From NCBI GenBank assembly GCA_029266935.1, contig JAQSVY010000037.1, forward strand, positions 1 through 8,970: DNA of 8,970 bases, in the 5' to 3' direction. Positions 1 to 8,970 of this stretch are shown one piece after another. Within the stretch, counting starts at the first letter, position 1. Every line of letters starts with the position of its first letter. The stretch comes from Burkholderiales bacterium. GTDB taxonomy: Bacteria; Pseudomonadota; Gammaproteobacteria; Burkholderiales; SG8-39. Under the pieces are notes generated by a model. That model ran no database searches, was not told the DNA's origin, and worked only from the letters and a program-made list of their open reading frames with translations. The position numbers and the translations under genes are program-made.

Positions 1-2111
<2,111 letters not shown>

Positions 2112-2115
<4 letters not shown>

Positions 2116-3488
2116 GTCAGCAGGGCTGGGACGTTGCCGATCGACCCGGCCCCCATCGTGATCAACACGTCCCCGTCCTCGGCGACGCGGCGAATCGCCG
2201 CCGGCATCTGCGCGATATCCTCGACGAACACGGGTTCGACCTTGCCGAACACGCGCAGCGCGCGAGCGAGCGAGCGGCCGTCCGCGGCGACGATCGGCGC
2301 TTCGCCGGCGGCGTAGACCTCCGCGAGCAGCAGGGCATCGGCGCCCGACAGCACCCGGACGAAGTCCTCGAACAGATCGCGGGTGCGCGAATAGCGGTGC
2401 GGCTGAAACGCCAGCACGATGCGCCGCCCGGGAAAGGCGCCGCGCGCGGCTTCGAGGGTCGCGGCCATCTCCGCGGGGTGGTGGCCATAGTCGTCGATGA
2501 GCGTGAAGCTGCCGCCGCGCTCGCGACGCACGGTGCCGTAGTTCTGGAAGCGCCGTCCCACGCCGCGGAACTCGGCGAGGGCCTTGAGGATGGCGGGCGC
2601 GGGCGCGCCGAGCTCGGTGCCGACGGCGATGGCGGCGAGGGCGTTGAGCACGTTGTGCCGCCCGGGAAGGTTGAGCGTCACCTGCAGCGGCGCACCCCCA
2701 GCGCACCGCACGCGGAAGCGCATGCGGCCGGCGTCGTGCTCGATCGCTTCGGCGCGCACCGCGGCATCCTCGCCGGTACCGTAGGTCAGCACCGGCTTGG
2801 ACACCTCGGGCAGGATCTCGCGCACGTTCGCGTCGTCGAGGCACAGCACCGCGGAGCCGTAGAACGGCAGGTTCTGCAGGAACTGCACGAAGGCCTGCTT
2901 CAGCCGCCCGAAATCGTGGCCGTAGGTGCCCATGTGGTCGGCATCGATATTGGTCACCACGGCGATCACAGGCTGCAGGTGCAGGAAGGAGGCGTCCGAT
3001 TCGTCGGCCTCGACGACGATGAACTCGCCCGCGCCGAGGCGCGCATTGGACCCGGCGGCGTTCAGCCTGCCGCCGATCACGAACGTAGGATCGAGCCCCG
3101 CCTCGGCAAGCACGCTCGCCACAAGGCTCGTGGTGGTGGTCTTGCCATGCGTTCCCGCAATCGCCACGCCCTGCTTGAGGCGCATCAGCTCGGCGAGCAT
3201 GAGGGCGCGCGGCACGACCGGGATAAGGCGCTCCCGCGCCGCCGCGACCTCGGGGTTGTCGGCCTGAACAGCGCTGGAGACCACCACCGCGTCGGCGCCT
3301 TCCACGTGCTGCGCGTCGTGGTCGAGAAAGACTTTCACCCCGAGCGCGCCAAGCCGCCGGGTAGCCGCGTTCGCGGCGAGGTCGGAGCCGCTCACCTGGT
3401 AGCCGAGGTTCGCGAGCACCTCGGCGATGCCCGACATGCCCGAACCGCCGATGCCCACGAAGTGGATGCCCCGGACCTTGTGCTTCAT
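2112..3488 (-). CDS. murC: MurC, UDP-N-acetylmuramate--L-alanine ligase
   Basis: MurC is the cytoplasmic Mur ligase that adds L-Ala to UDP-MurNAc, the first amino acid of the stem peptide. The 458-residue product is of normal family length. The N-terminal Rossmann domain has [16 protein letters not shown] (8-23) and VVSSAV (69-74). The ATPase domain has P-loop [10 protein letters not shown] (111-120), VEADESD (159-165), and the [11 protein letters not shown]g/ligand segment (180-189). [11 protein letters not shown] (277-287) leads to the C-terminal domain with DDYGHHPAE (332-340) and FQPHRYSRT (361-369). The ATG at 3488 overlaps the murG TGA by 4 nt (ATGA), and the TGA at 2112 overlaps the murB ATG in the same way. 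Only a weak GGA precedes the start, so coupling to murG is likely. No odd residues seen. Confidence 0.98.
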
Positions 3489-4540
3489 CGCGCTAATTCC
3501 GTGCAGCGCTGCGCGACGATGCGGGCGGCGTCGGGCTTTCCCAGCGCGCGGGCCCTGCGCGCCATTTCGAGTAGCCGGGGCCGGTCAAGCGTGCGCAGTA
3601 GCGACGCCAGCTTTTCCGGACCCAGCTCGGTCTGAGGAACCAGCAGCGCCGCACCCTTGTCGGCGAGGAAGCGCGCATTGGCGGTCTGGTGATCGTCAAC
3701 CGCGTGCGGAAAAGGCACCAGCACGCTCGCCATGCCGCCCGCCGAGAGCTCGGCGACCGTTACCGCGCCCGCGCGGCAGAGCACAAGGTCGGCCTCCGCG
3801 TAGCGGCCCGCCATGTCGTCGATGAAGGCGACCAGCTCGCCGTCCACGCCGGAAACGGCGTAGTTCTTGCGCAGCGCCTCAAGGTGTCTTTCCCCGGACT
3901 GGTGCACGACCCGAGGGCGAGACTGGAGAAGGGCGAGCGCCTTTGGCAGCGCCTCGTTCAGCGCTTGCGCGCCAAGACTCCCGCCCACGACGAGGAGCCG
4001 CAGTGGGCCTTCCCGCCCGCGGTAGCGCTCCTCCGGGGGGGGGATCGCTGCGATCGAGGCACGCACCGGATTGCCGGTCCACTCGGCGCGCTTGAGCGCG
4101 TCCGGGAACGCCACCATCACCTTGTCCGCGATGCCGGCCAGCACACGATTGGCGAGCCCCGCAATCGCGTTCTGCTCGTGCAGGGCGAGCGGGCAGTTCA
4201 GGAGCGAAGCCATCATCCCACCTGGAAAAGCGACGTAGCCGCCCAGGCCGAGGACGACGTCGGGCTTAAGGCGCCGCAAATGGCGCGCGCTTTCCCAGAA
4301 CGAAAGCAGCAGGCTAGCGGGCAGGAGAAGCTTCTGCAGAAGGCCCTTGCCGCGCGCGGCGCGGGCGCGGATCAGCGCCGTTTCATAGCCCTGCGGCGGC
4401 ACGAGGCGCTCCTCCATGCCGCCGCGCGCCCCCATCCACACCACGCGCCAGCCGGCGGCGCGCATCTCGTCCGCGACCGCCAGGCCGGGAAAAATGTGCC
4501 CTCCGGTTCCTCCTGCCATGATCAGGATGGAACGGCTCAT
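3485..4540 (-). CDS. murG: MurG, UDP-GlcNAc:lipid I N-acetylglucosaminyltransferase
   Basis: MurG is the peripheral membrane GT-B glycosyltransferase (family GT28) that adds GlcNAc to lipid I, giving lipid II on the cytoplasmic side. From ATG at 4540 it has 351 residues, the usual size. The N-terminal acceptor domain shows the glycine loop [11 protein letters not shown] (9-19) with His15, LGLGGY (97-102) and HEQNAIAG (121-128). The donor domain shows [13 protein letters not shown] (184-196), [11 protein letters not shown] (255-265) and the VDDHQTANA segment (281-289) that contacts UDP-GlcNAc. An earlier in-frame ATG at 4564 would add eight residues (MHEGRLAR) and overlap ftsW by 8 nt. I prefer 4540 because the glycine loop then starts at the usual distance from the N-terminus and an AGG lies 9 nt upstream, but 4564 is possible. 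An unbroken C9 run encodes part of AAIPPPEE. The TGA stop overlaps the murC ATG as ATGA. Confidence 0.96.
   Translation of the reverse strand: MSRSILIMAGGTGGHIFPGLAVADEMRAAGWRVVWMGARGGMEERLVPPQGYETALIRARAARGKGLLQKLLLPASLLLSFWESARHLRRLKPDVVLGLGGYVAFPGGMMASLLNCPLALHEQNAIAGLANRVLAGIADKVMVAFPDALKRAEWTGNPVRASIAAIPPPEERYRGREGPLRLLVVGGSLGAQALNEALPKALALLQSRPRVVHQSGERHLEALRKNYAVSGVDGELVAFIDDMAGRYAEADLVLCRAGAVTVAELSAGGMASVLVPFPHAVDDHQTANARFLADKGAALLVPQTELGPEKLASLLRTLDRPRLLEMARRARALGKPDAARIVAQRCTELAR
4035..4043 (+). repeat. G9/C9 homopolymer inside murG
   Basis: Nine consecutive G on the plus strand read as nine C in murG, coding Pro codons in the linker after the acceptor domain (residues about 166-170). 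The frame is intact at this length. A gain or loss of one base would truncate MurG, so the run is a candidate slippage or sequencing-error site. Confidence 0.9.
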
Positions 4541-4556
4541 GCGTGCAAGCCTGCCT

Positions 4557-5720
4557 TCATGCATTTAACCCGCGTGCGAGTTGCCGGTTTTCCCAATCGA
4601 TGCGCAGCAGGATGGCGAGCGCGACGAAATTGGCGAGCAGCCCCGAGCCGCCGTAGCTCATGAGCGGCAGCGTCAGCCCCTTGGTGGGCAGGAGACCCAT
4701 GTTGACGCCCATGTTGATGAGCGCCTGGAAGCCGATCCACACGCCAATGCCCTGCGCTGCCAGCGCCGCGAAGTGACGATCGTGCAGAGCGGCCTGCCGA
4801 GCTATGGCGAAGGCGCGCGCGACGATCCAGGCGAACAGCCCGATGACCAGCGCCACACCGGCGAGGCCCAGCTCCTCCGCCAGGACCGCGAGCAGGAAAT
4901 CAGTATGGGCCTCGGGGAGGTAGTGCAGCTTCTCGACGCTTGCGCCGAGCCCTACCCCCAGGAGCTCGCCGCGTCCGAAGGCGATGAGCGCATGCGAGAG
5001 CTGGTAGCCGCGCCCGAGCGGGTCGGCCCACGGATCGAGGAAGCCGAAGATGCGCTGCATGCGGTAGGGCGAGGATAGTACGAGCAGCGCGAAGCCGGCG
5101 CCGAGCATGCCGACCAGCGCGACGAAATGCCGGCCGTTCATGCCGCCCAGGAACAGGATGGCGAACGTCGTCACCGCGATCACCACCAGCGCGCCGAAAT
5201 CCGGCTCGCGCAGCAGCAGCCAGGAGACGAGCAGCATCACGCCCAGCATCGGCAGCAGGCCGCGCTTGAAGCTCTTCAGCACTGCGTGCTTGCGCACGGT
5301 GTAGTCCGAGGCGTAGAGGACCACCGCGAGCTTCATGAGCTCCGAAGGCTGGAGGGTAAGGACCTTCAGGTCGAGCCAGCGGCGCGCACCGTTCACTTCC
5401 CGGCCGATGCCCGGGAAAAGCACGGCGACCAGCAGCGCCACCGCGACGAGGAACAGCCATGGCGCCGCCTTCTGCCACATGCGCGCAGGGACCAGGAACA
5501 CCACGATGGCGGCGCACAAGGCAGCGGTGAGGAACACCGCGTGGCGGGTGAGATACCACGCGGAGTTGTTGCCGGTGAAACGGCTCGACTCGGCGATGGC
5601 GATCGAGGCCGAATACACCATCACCAGGCCGGCGGCGGCAAGCAGCAATCCCGCCCACGCCAGCGAGCGGTCGTACTCGGCATCGGGCGCATTGCGCGCG
5701 AAGACGTAGGTGCGGCTCAG
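4557..5720 (-). CDS. ftsW: FtsW, septal SEDS-family peptidoglycan glycosyltransferase
   Basis: FtsW is the polytopic membrane glycosyltransferase of the divisome. It polymerises lipid II at the septum together with the transpeptidase FtsI. From CTG at 5720 the product has 387 residues. SEDS features in order: first helix with [10 protein letters not shown] (31-40), [13 protein letters not shown] (106-118), LQPSELMK (123-130), REPDFG (171-176), the PEAHTDF loop whose Asp274 matches the catalytic Asp of the family, and PLMSYGGSG (352-360). The start is unusual. The reading frame has no ATG, GTG or TTG ahead of the first membrane helix. The first such codons are TTG at 5648 and GTG/ATG at 5624/5621, all inside that helix. 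CTG at 5720 follows a GGAGG by 5 nt and overlaps the murD stop as CTGA, so I chose it. Identity and stop are certain; the start is inferred. Confidence 0.93.
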   Translation of the reverse strand: MSRTYVFARNAPDAEYDRSLAWAGLLLAAAGLVMVYSASIAIAESSRFTGNNSAWYLTRHAVFLTAALCAAIVVFLVPARMWQKAAPWLFLVAVALLVAVLFPGIGREVNGARRWLDLKVLTLQPSELMKLAVVLYASDYTVRKHAVLKSFKRGLLPMLGVMLLVSWLLLREPDFGALVVIAVTTFAILFLGGMNGRHFVALVGMLGAGFALLVLSSPYRMQRIFGFLDPWADPLGRGYQLSHALIAFGRGELLGVGLGASVEKLHYLPEAHTDFLLAVLAEELGLAGVALVIGLFAWIVARAFAIARQAALHDRHFAALAAQGIGVWIGFQALINMGVNMGLLPTKGLTLPLMSYGGSGLLANFVALAILLRIDWENRQLARGLNA

Positions 5721-7033
5721 GGCAGCCTCCTCACGGCGGCCGCAAAGACCTGGCCGCGGTGGCGGTAGTCGCGGAACATGTCGAAGCTCGCGCAGGCCGG
5801 CGAAAGCAGCACCGCGTCGCCGGGCCGCGCCAGTTCCGCTGCCCTTTCGACTGCCGTCTCGAGCGACGCGCAGCGCTCTCCGGGAATGGCTTTCTCGATG
5901 AGCGGCGCATCGCGACCGATGAGCAGCACGCGCCTGGCAAACTGCCGCACCGGCCCCACGAGCGGGGAAAAGTCCTGCCCCTTGCTCTCCCCGCCCAAGA
6001 TCAGGACCGATTTGCGGCCGAGCCCGCGCAAGGCGGCGATCGTCGCGCCCACATTGGTCCCTTTCGAATCGTCGTACCAGTCCACGCCGCCGCGTTGCGC
6101 GACGAGCTGCAGGCGGTGCGGCAGGCCGCGGAAAGTGCGCAGCCCTCCGGCGATCTGCTCGAGTGAAATGCCAAGCGTGCGCGCGAGTGCAGATGCAGCG
6201 AGCGCATTGGCCGCGTTGTGCAGCCCGTGGATCGGCAGCTGCGCCACGGGCAGAAAGGGCCTGGCGCCCTCGGCCAGCGAACCGCCCACGAGACCGAAGT
6301 CCCGATCGCGCGAGGGCGCATCGAGACCGAATCTCACCACCGGCCGGCCGGCGCGCGCCATGGCCATCGAGCGCGCATCGTCGCGGTTCAGGACCTGCAC
6401 ACCGGTGCCGGCGAAGACACGCGCTTTCGCAGCGCCGTACTCGTCGAGGCAGCGGTAGCGGTCGAGGTGGTCCTCGCTCAGGTTCAGCATCGCCGCGGCG
6501 TGCGGCTCGAGCGACCAGGTGGTTTCCAGCTGGTAGCTGGAAAGCTCGAGCACCCAGGCCGCCGGCTCGCTCGCGTGCTGCATCAGCGCGTCCAGCACCG
6601 GTGGCCCGATGTTGCCGGCAACCTCGCAGTCGATCCCGGCAGCGCGCAGCAGGTGGCCGGTGAGCGCCGTTACCGTACTCTTGCCGTTCGTCCCCGTGAC
6701 CGCGATCACCTTCTTGCGCGCGTGCCGGGCGAAAAGCTCCACGTCGCCAAGCACCGGAACGCCCCGCGCGCGGGCCTCCCGAACTACTGGCTGATCGGGG
6801 GTCAGGCCCGGGCTGGCGCAAACCAGATCGACGCCCTCGAGCAGCGCCGCAACGAACGGACCGGTATGGAGCTCTCCCTTGTAGTCGGCCGCACGCGGCG
6901 GCGCATCCCTGGTATCGGCCGCGCGCACCCTGCCGCCCTGGCGCTCCACCCAGCGCGCGACCGAAAGGCCGGTATCGCCCAGGCCGAGGATCAGGACACG
7001 CTTCTCGAGCAGGGAGAGCGGCTCGCGCATCAT
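5717..7033 (-). CDS. murD: MurD, UDP-MurNAc-L-alanine--D-glutamate ligase
   Basis: MurD is the cytoplasmic Mur ligase that adds D-Glu to UDP-MurNAc-L-Ala at the cost of ATP. The product has 438 residues, the normal length. Three domains can be followed: an N-terminal Rossmann-like UDP-binding domain ([10 protein letters not shown], 13-22; CASPGL, 72-77), a central ATPase domain with P-loop GTNGKST (114-120), [10 protein letters not shown] (184-193), and a C-terminal domain with FRGLPHRLQ (301-309), DDSKGTN (321-327) and [10 protein letters not shown] (411-420). Lys203 in YGAAKARVF matches the carbamylated Lys198 of E. coli MurD. The gene begins with tandem ATGATG: the first (7033) overlaps the mraY TGA by 4 nt, the second (7030) by 1 nt, and either could be used. 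No clear Shine-Dalgarno precedes them, so reinitiation after mraY is likely. Its own TGA lies within the proposed ftsW start. Confidence 0.97.
   Translation of the reverse strand: MMREPLSLLEKRVLILGLGDTGLSVARWVERQGGRVRAADTRDAPPRAADYKGELHTGPFVAALLEGVDLVCASPGLTPDQPVVREARARGVPVLGDVELFARHARKKVIAVTGTNGKSTVTALTGHLLRAAGIDCEVAGNIGPPVLDALMQHASEPAAWVLELSSYQLETTWSLEPHAAAMLNLSEDHLDRYRCLDEYGAAKARVFAGTGVQVLNRDDARSMAMARAGRPVVRFGLDAPSRDRDFGLVGGSLAEGARPFLPVAQLPIHGLHNAANALAASALARTLGISLEQIAGGLRTFRGLPHRLQLVAQRGGVDWYDDSKGTNVGATIAALRGLGRKSVLILGGESKGQDFSPLVGPVRQFARRVLLIGRDAPLIEKAIPGERCASLETAVERAAELARPGDAVLLSPACASFDMFRDYRHRGQVFAAAVRRLP
5726..5730 (-). promoter_or_regulatory. Ribosome binding site that supports a CTG start for ftsW
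   Basis: GGAGG on the minus strand lies in the penultimate codons of murD and is followed by the 5-nt spacer CTGCC and then the CTG at 5720. No in-frame ATG, GTG or TTG exists between this site and codon 25 of ftsW, so the site argues for initiation at the CTG. Confidence 0.6.
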
Positions 7034-8121
7034 CTGAGCTTCAGCGTCGACAGGCCGAACAGCACCAGCATCATGGTGATGATCCAGAAGCGCACCACGA
7101 CCTGGCTCTCCTTCCAGCCTTCGAGCTCGTAGTGGTGGTGCAGCGGCGCCATGCGAAAGATGCGCTTGCCGCCGCTCCAGCGGAAGTAGAGCACCTGCAG
7201 CATCACCGAGAGCGTCTCGGCGACGAACACGCCGCCCATGATGAACAGGACGATCTCCTGGCGCACGATGACCGCGATGGTGCCGAGCGCGGCGCCGAGC
7301 GACAGTGCACCCACATCGCCCATGAACACTTCGGCGGGATAGGCGTTGAACCACAGGAAGCCGAGCCCCGCCCCGGCGAGCGCGCCGCAGATCACGGCGA
7401 GCTCGCCCGCGCCGGCGATGTGCGGCAGGCCGAGATACTTGGAGAACACCGCGTGCCCGGCGACGTAGGCAAAGATGCCGAGCGCGCTGCCAACCATCAC
7501 GGTGGGCATGATTGCCAGGCCGTCGAGGCCGTCGGTGAGGTTGACGGCGTTGGAGGTGCCGACGATGACGAAGAACGTGAGCACGATGAAGCCCACCGTG
7601 CCGAGCGGGTAGGCGACGTGCTTGAAGAACGGCACGATGAGCTCGTTCAGCGCAGGCATGCTCTGCGCGAGGTAGGCGAGGTAGGCCGCGGCGGCGAGGC
7701 CGATCACCGACTGCCAGAAGAGCTTCGCCTGGGCCGACAGCCCTTTCGGGTTGCGGTGCACGACCTTGCGGTAGTCGTCGATCCAGCCGATCGTGCCGAA
7801 GGCGAGCGTGACGAGCAACACCACCCAGAGCAGCCGGTTCGACAGGTCGCCCCACAGCAGCGTGGTGAGGCAGATCGACACCAGGATGAGCGCCCCGCCC
7901 ATGGTTGGCGTGCCGGCCTTGGTCAGGTGCGAGCGCGGGCCGTCGTCGCGCACCGCCTGGCCGATCTTGTACGCGGTGAGCTTGCGGATCATGTAGGGGC
8001 CGAGGATCAGCGACACCGCGAGCGCCGTGAGGCACGCGAGCACCGCGCGCAGCGTGATGTAGTTGAACACGTTGAAGACGCGAGCGTCCTTGGCGAGCCA
8101 CTGCGCGAGCTCGAGAAGCAT
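7030..8121 (-). CDS. mraY: MraY, phospho-N-acetylmuramoyl-pentapeptide transferase
   Basis: MraY is the integral membrane enzyme that transfers phospho-MurNAc-pentapeptide from UDP to undecaprenyl phosphate, making lipid I on the inner face of the cytoplasmic membrane. The 363-residue product matches the family length (about 360). It is hydrophobic throughout, in keeping with the ten membrane helices known for the family. Family signatures are all present: GTPTMGG (70-76), the Mg-binding DD pair at 115-116 in [21 protein letters not shown] (191-203), FMGDVG with the catalytic-site Asp269, and the C-terminal [11 protein letters not shown] (326-336). The ATG at 8121 is fixed by the TAATG overlap with murF and an AGGAGG 9 nt upstream. 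The TGA stop overlaps the murD start, so translation is probably coupled in both directions. Nothing is missing or unusual. Confidence 0.98.
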   Translation of the reverse strand: MLLELAQWLAKDARVFNVFNYITLRAVLACLTALAVSLILGPYMIRKLTAYKIGQAVRDDGPRSHLTKAGTPTMGGALILVSICLTTLLWGDLSNRLLWVVLLVTLAFGTIGWIDDYRKVVHRNPKGLSAQAKLFWQSVIGLAAAAYLAYLAQSMPALNELIVPFFKHVAYPLGTVGFIVLTFFVIVGTSNAVNLTDGLDGLAIMPTVMVGSALGIFAYVAGHAVFSKYLGLPHIAGAGELAVICGALAGAGLGFLWFNAYPAEVFMGDVGALSLGAALGTIAVIVRQEIVLFIMGGVFVAETLSVMLQVLYFRWSGGKRIFRMAPLHHHYELEGWKESQVVVRFWIITMMLVLFGLSTLKLR

Positions 8122-8970
8122 TAGTGACCCCCTCCTGTCGCGGCGCCGGTCAGCGCCGCCACGACCCGTTCCATTCTCATGAAGCGCGAGCCCTTGACGA
8201 GCACGGTCTTGCCGCGGATCGCCGGGACCAGCGCCTCGACGCTGTCGAAATGCCGCGCCTGCGGGCCGAACGCCGCGACCGCCTCGCGCGTCGCCTCGCC
8301 AAGGGTAAGCAGGCTCGAGATGCCCTTGCTGCGCGCGTACGCGCCTACTTCCTCGTGGAACTGCGCGCCCCGCGACCCGACCTCGCCCATGTCGCCGAGC
8401 ACCAGCACCGTCGGCCCCGGGCAGGCGGCGAGGACATCGATGGCGGCGCGCACCGAGTCCGGGTTCGCGTTGTAGCTGTCGTCGATGACGGTCGTCGCGC
8501 CCGCCTGCTTCACCTGGAGGCGGCCCACGTAGGGGCGGAACGCCGTCAGGCCTTCGCCGATGGCGCGCAGGCCGATGCCTGCCGCGTGCGCGCCGGCGGC
8601 GGCGGCGAGCGCGTTGCGCACGTTGTGGAGACCCGGAATGGCGAGCGTCGCCGACGCTTCGCCATCGGGCAAGCGGATCTGCAGCTCGCTCGACAGGTGC
8701 TTCAGCGTGTAGCGGCCGCTGACGGCGGCCGCCGTGTCCAGCCCGAAATCCACCACCCTGCGCTGCCCCGCCGCCTTGCGGAAGACCGCCGCCTGCCCGT
8801 CGTCGGCGTTGATGACCGCCGCGCCTTGCGCCGGAAGCGCTGCATAGACGCTGGCGTTCTCGGCGGCCACGTCCTCCACCGAGTTCATGAACTCCAGGTG
8901 CTCGCGCTGGGCGTTATTGACCAGCGCCACGGTGGGTTGAGCGATGTTCGCCAGATACGCGATCTCGCCC
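8121..8970 (-). CDS. murF: MurF, UDP-MurNAc-tripeptide--D-alanyl-D-alanine ligase (5' end cut off by window)
   Basis: MurF is the cytoplasmic ATP-dependent ligase that adds D-Ala-D-Ala to UDP-MurNAc-tripeptide, the last soluble step of the peptidoglycan precursor. The frame is open to base 8969 (starting GEIAYLAN), so 282 residues of an expected 450 or so are present. The N-terminal UDP-binding domain and the ATP P-loop lie outside the window. Visible are [10 protein letters not shown] of the central ligase domain, the [11 protein letters not shown] motif (8601-8633), [11 protein letters not shown] at the start of the C-terminal domain (about 8448-8480), VLGDMGEVG, and the terminal [13 protein letters not shown]. 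An in-frame GTG at 8930 lies inside the conserved core and is not the start. Asn (codon 8856-8858) stands where E. coli MurF has the Lys of AKGE. The TAA stop shares one base with the mraY ATG (TAATG). The identification is secure. Confidence 0.97.
   Translation of the reverse strand, partial: GEIAYLANIAQPTVALVNNAQREHLEFMNSVEDVAAENASVYAALPAQGAAVINADDGQAAVFRKAAGQRRVVDFGLDTAAAVSGRYTLKHLSSELQIRLPDGEASATLAIPGLHNVRNALAAAAGAHAAGIGLRAIGEGLTAFRPYVGRLQVKQAGATTVIDDSYNANPDSVRAAIDVLAACPGPTVLVLGDMGEVGSRGAQFHEEVGAYARSKGISSLLTLGEATREAVAAFGPQARHFDSVEALVPAIRGKTVLVKGSRFMRMERVVAALTGAATGGGH
8131..8136 (-). promoter_or_regulatory. Ribosome binding site of mraY
   Basis: A perfect AGGAGG on the minus strand lies inside the last codons of murF, 9 nt before the mraY ATG at 8121. 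It is the strongest Shine-Dalgarno match among the junctions here and supports this mraY start together with the TAATG stop-start overlap. Confidence 0.75.

Noticed and set aside
2397..3635. Long plus-strand open frame (412 codons) opposite murC and the end of murG
   Set aside because: It lies antisense to unmistakable MurC and MurG coding sequence. The translation is a His/Arg/Ala/Glu-rich string without family motifs, as expected for the shadow frame of GC-rich genes.
3689..4663. Plus-strand open frame (324 codons) opposite murG and the end of ftsW
   Set aside because: Antisense shadow of conserved genes. It crosses the murG/ftsW junction and has no protein signature or credible start context.
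5721..6821. Upstream extension of the ftsW frame to 6821 as a longer FtsW with an N-terminal domain
   Set aside because: The added sequence is an out-of-frame reading of murD with no motif. FtsW similarity begins just before the first membrane helix, and the GGAGG-CTG context explains a start at 5720.
7034..8101. Upstream extension of the murD frame to 8101, opposite in phase to mraY
   Set aside because: The frame is open but the translation is Arg/His/Pro-rich noise inside mraY. MurD homology begins at the ATGATG near 7033.
7132..8124. Plus-strand open frame (330 codons) opposite mraY
   Set aside because: It mirrors mraY almost exactly, is rich in His, Glu, Arg and Ala, and has no recognisable domain. 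Its openness follows from the third-position GC bias of mraY.
8121..8930. murF starting at the in-frame GTG at 8930
   Set aside because: The frame continues to the window edge with conserved MurF residues ([13 protein letters not shown]), so the GTG is an internal Val codon and the gene is simply cut by the window.

Overview
The window is a wall-to-wall stretch of a bacterial division and cell-wall (dcw) gene cluster, read entirely on the minus strand. In transcription order (high to low coordinates) it holds murF (5' part missing), mraY, murD, ftsW, murG, murC, murB, ddl and ftsQ (3' part missing). The DNA is strongly GC-rich, with G or C at most third codon positions. The protein signatures point to a betaproteobacterium: FtsQ opens with MWGNPRLLN, MurF carries [10 protein letters not shown], and the gene order is the proteobacterial murF-mraY-murD-ftsW-murG-murC-ddl-ftsQ. 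A type II murB sits between murC and ddl, as recalled for several beta- and gammaproteobacterial lineages but not for E. coli. Genus cannot be told from the sequence alone.

Layout: 8121-8970 murF C-terminal part; 7030-8121 mraY; 5717-7033 murD; 4557-5720 ftsW; 3485-4540 murG; 2112-3488 murC; 1204-2115 murB; 299-1207 ddl; 1-309 ftsQ N-terminal part. There is essentially no intergenic DNA. Junctions overlap by 1 nt (murF/mraY), 4 nt (mraY/murD, murD/ftsW, murG/murC, murC/murB, murB/ddl) or 11 nt (ddl/ftsQ). The only possible gap is 16 nt, between ftsW and murG, and it disappears if the earlier murG start is used. No promoter, terminator, RNA gene, mobile element or CRISPR array is visible, so the genes are best read as one segment of a longer transcript starting upstream (beyond 8970) and continuing downstream (below 1).

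How the genes work together: MurB, MurC, MurD and MurF (with MurA and MurE elsewhere) build UDP-MurNAc-pentapeptide in the cytoplasm, and Ddl supplies the D-Ala-D-Ala that MurF adds. MraY moves the product onto undecaprenyl phosphate (lipid I), and MurG adds GlcNAc (lipid II). FtsW is the septal SEDS glycosyltransferase that polymerises lipid II, and FtsQ is the divisome scaffold that links the machinery to the FtsB/FtsL side of the complex.

I see no undescribed system here. The points worth a second look are modest: ftsW seems to begin with CTG in the same 4-nt overlap geometry as its ATG neighbours; MurF has Asn where the E. coli enzyme has its conserved (carbamylated) Lys; and murG contains an uninterrupted run of nine C.
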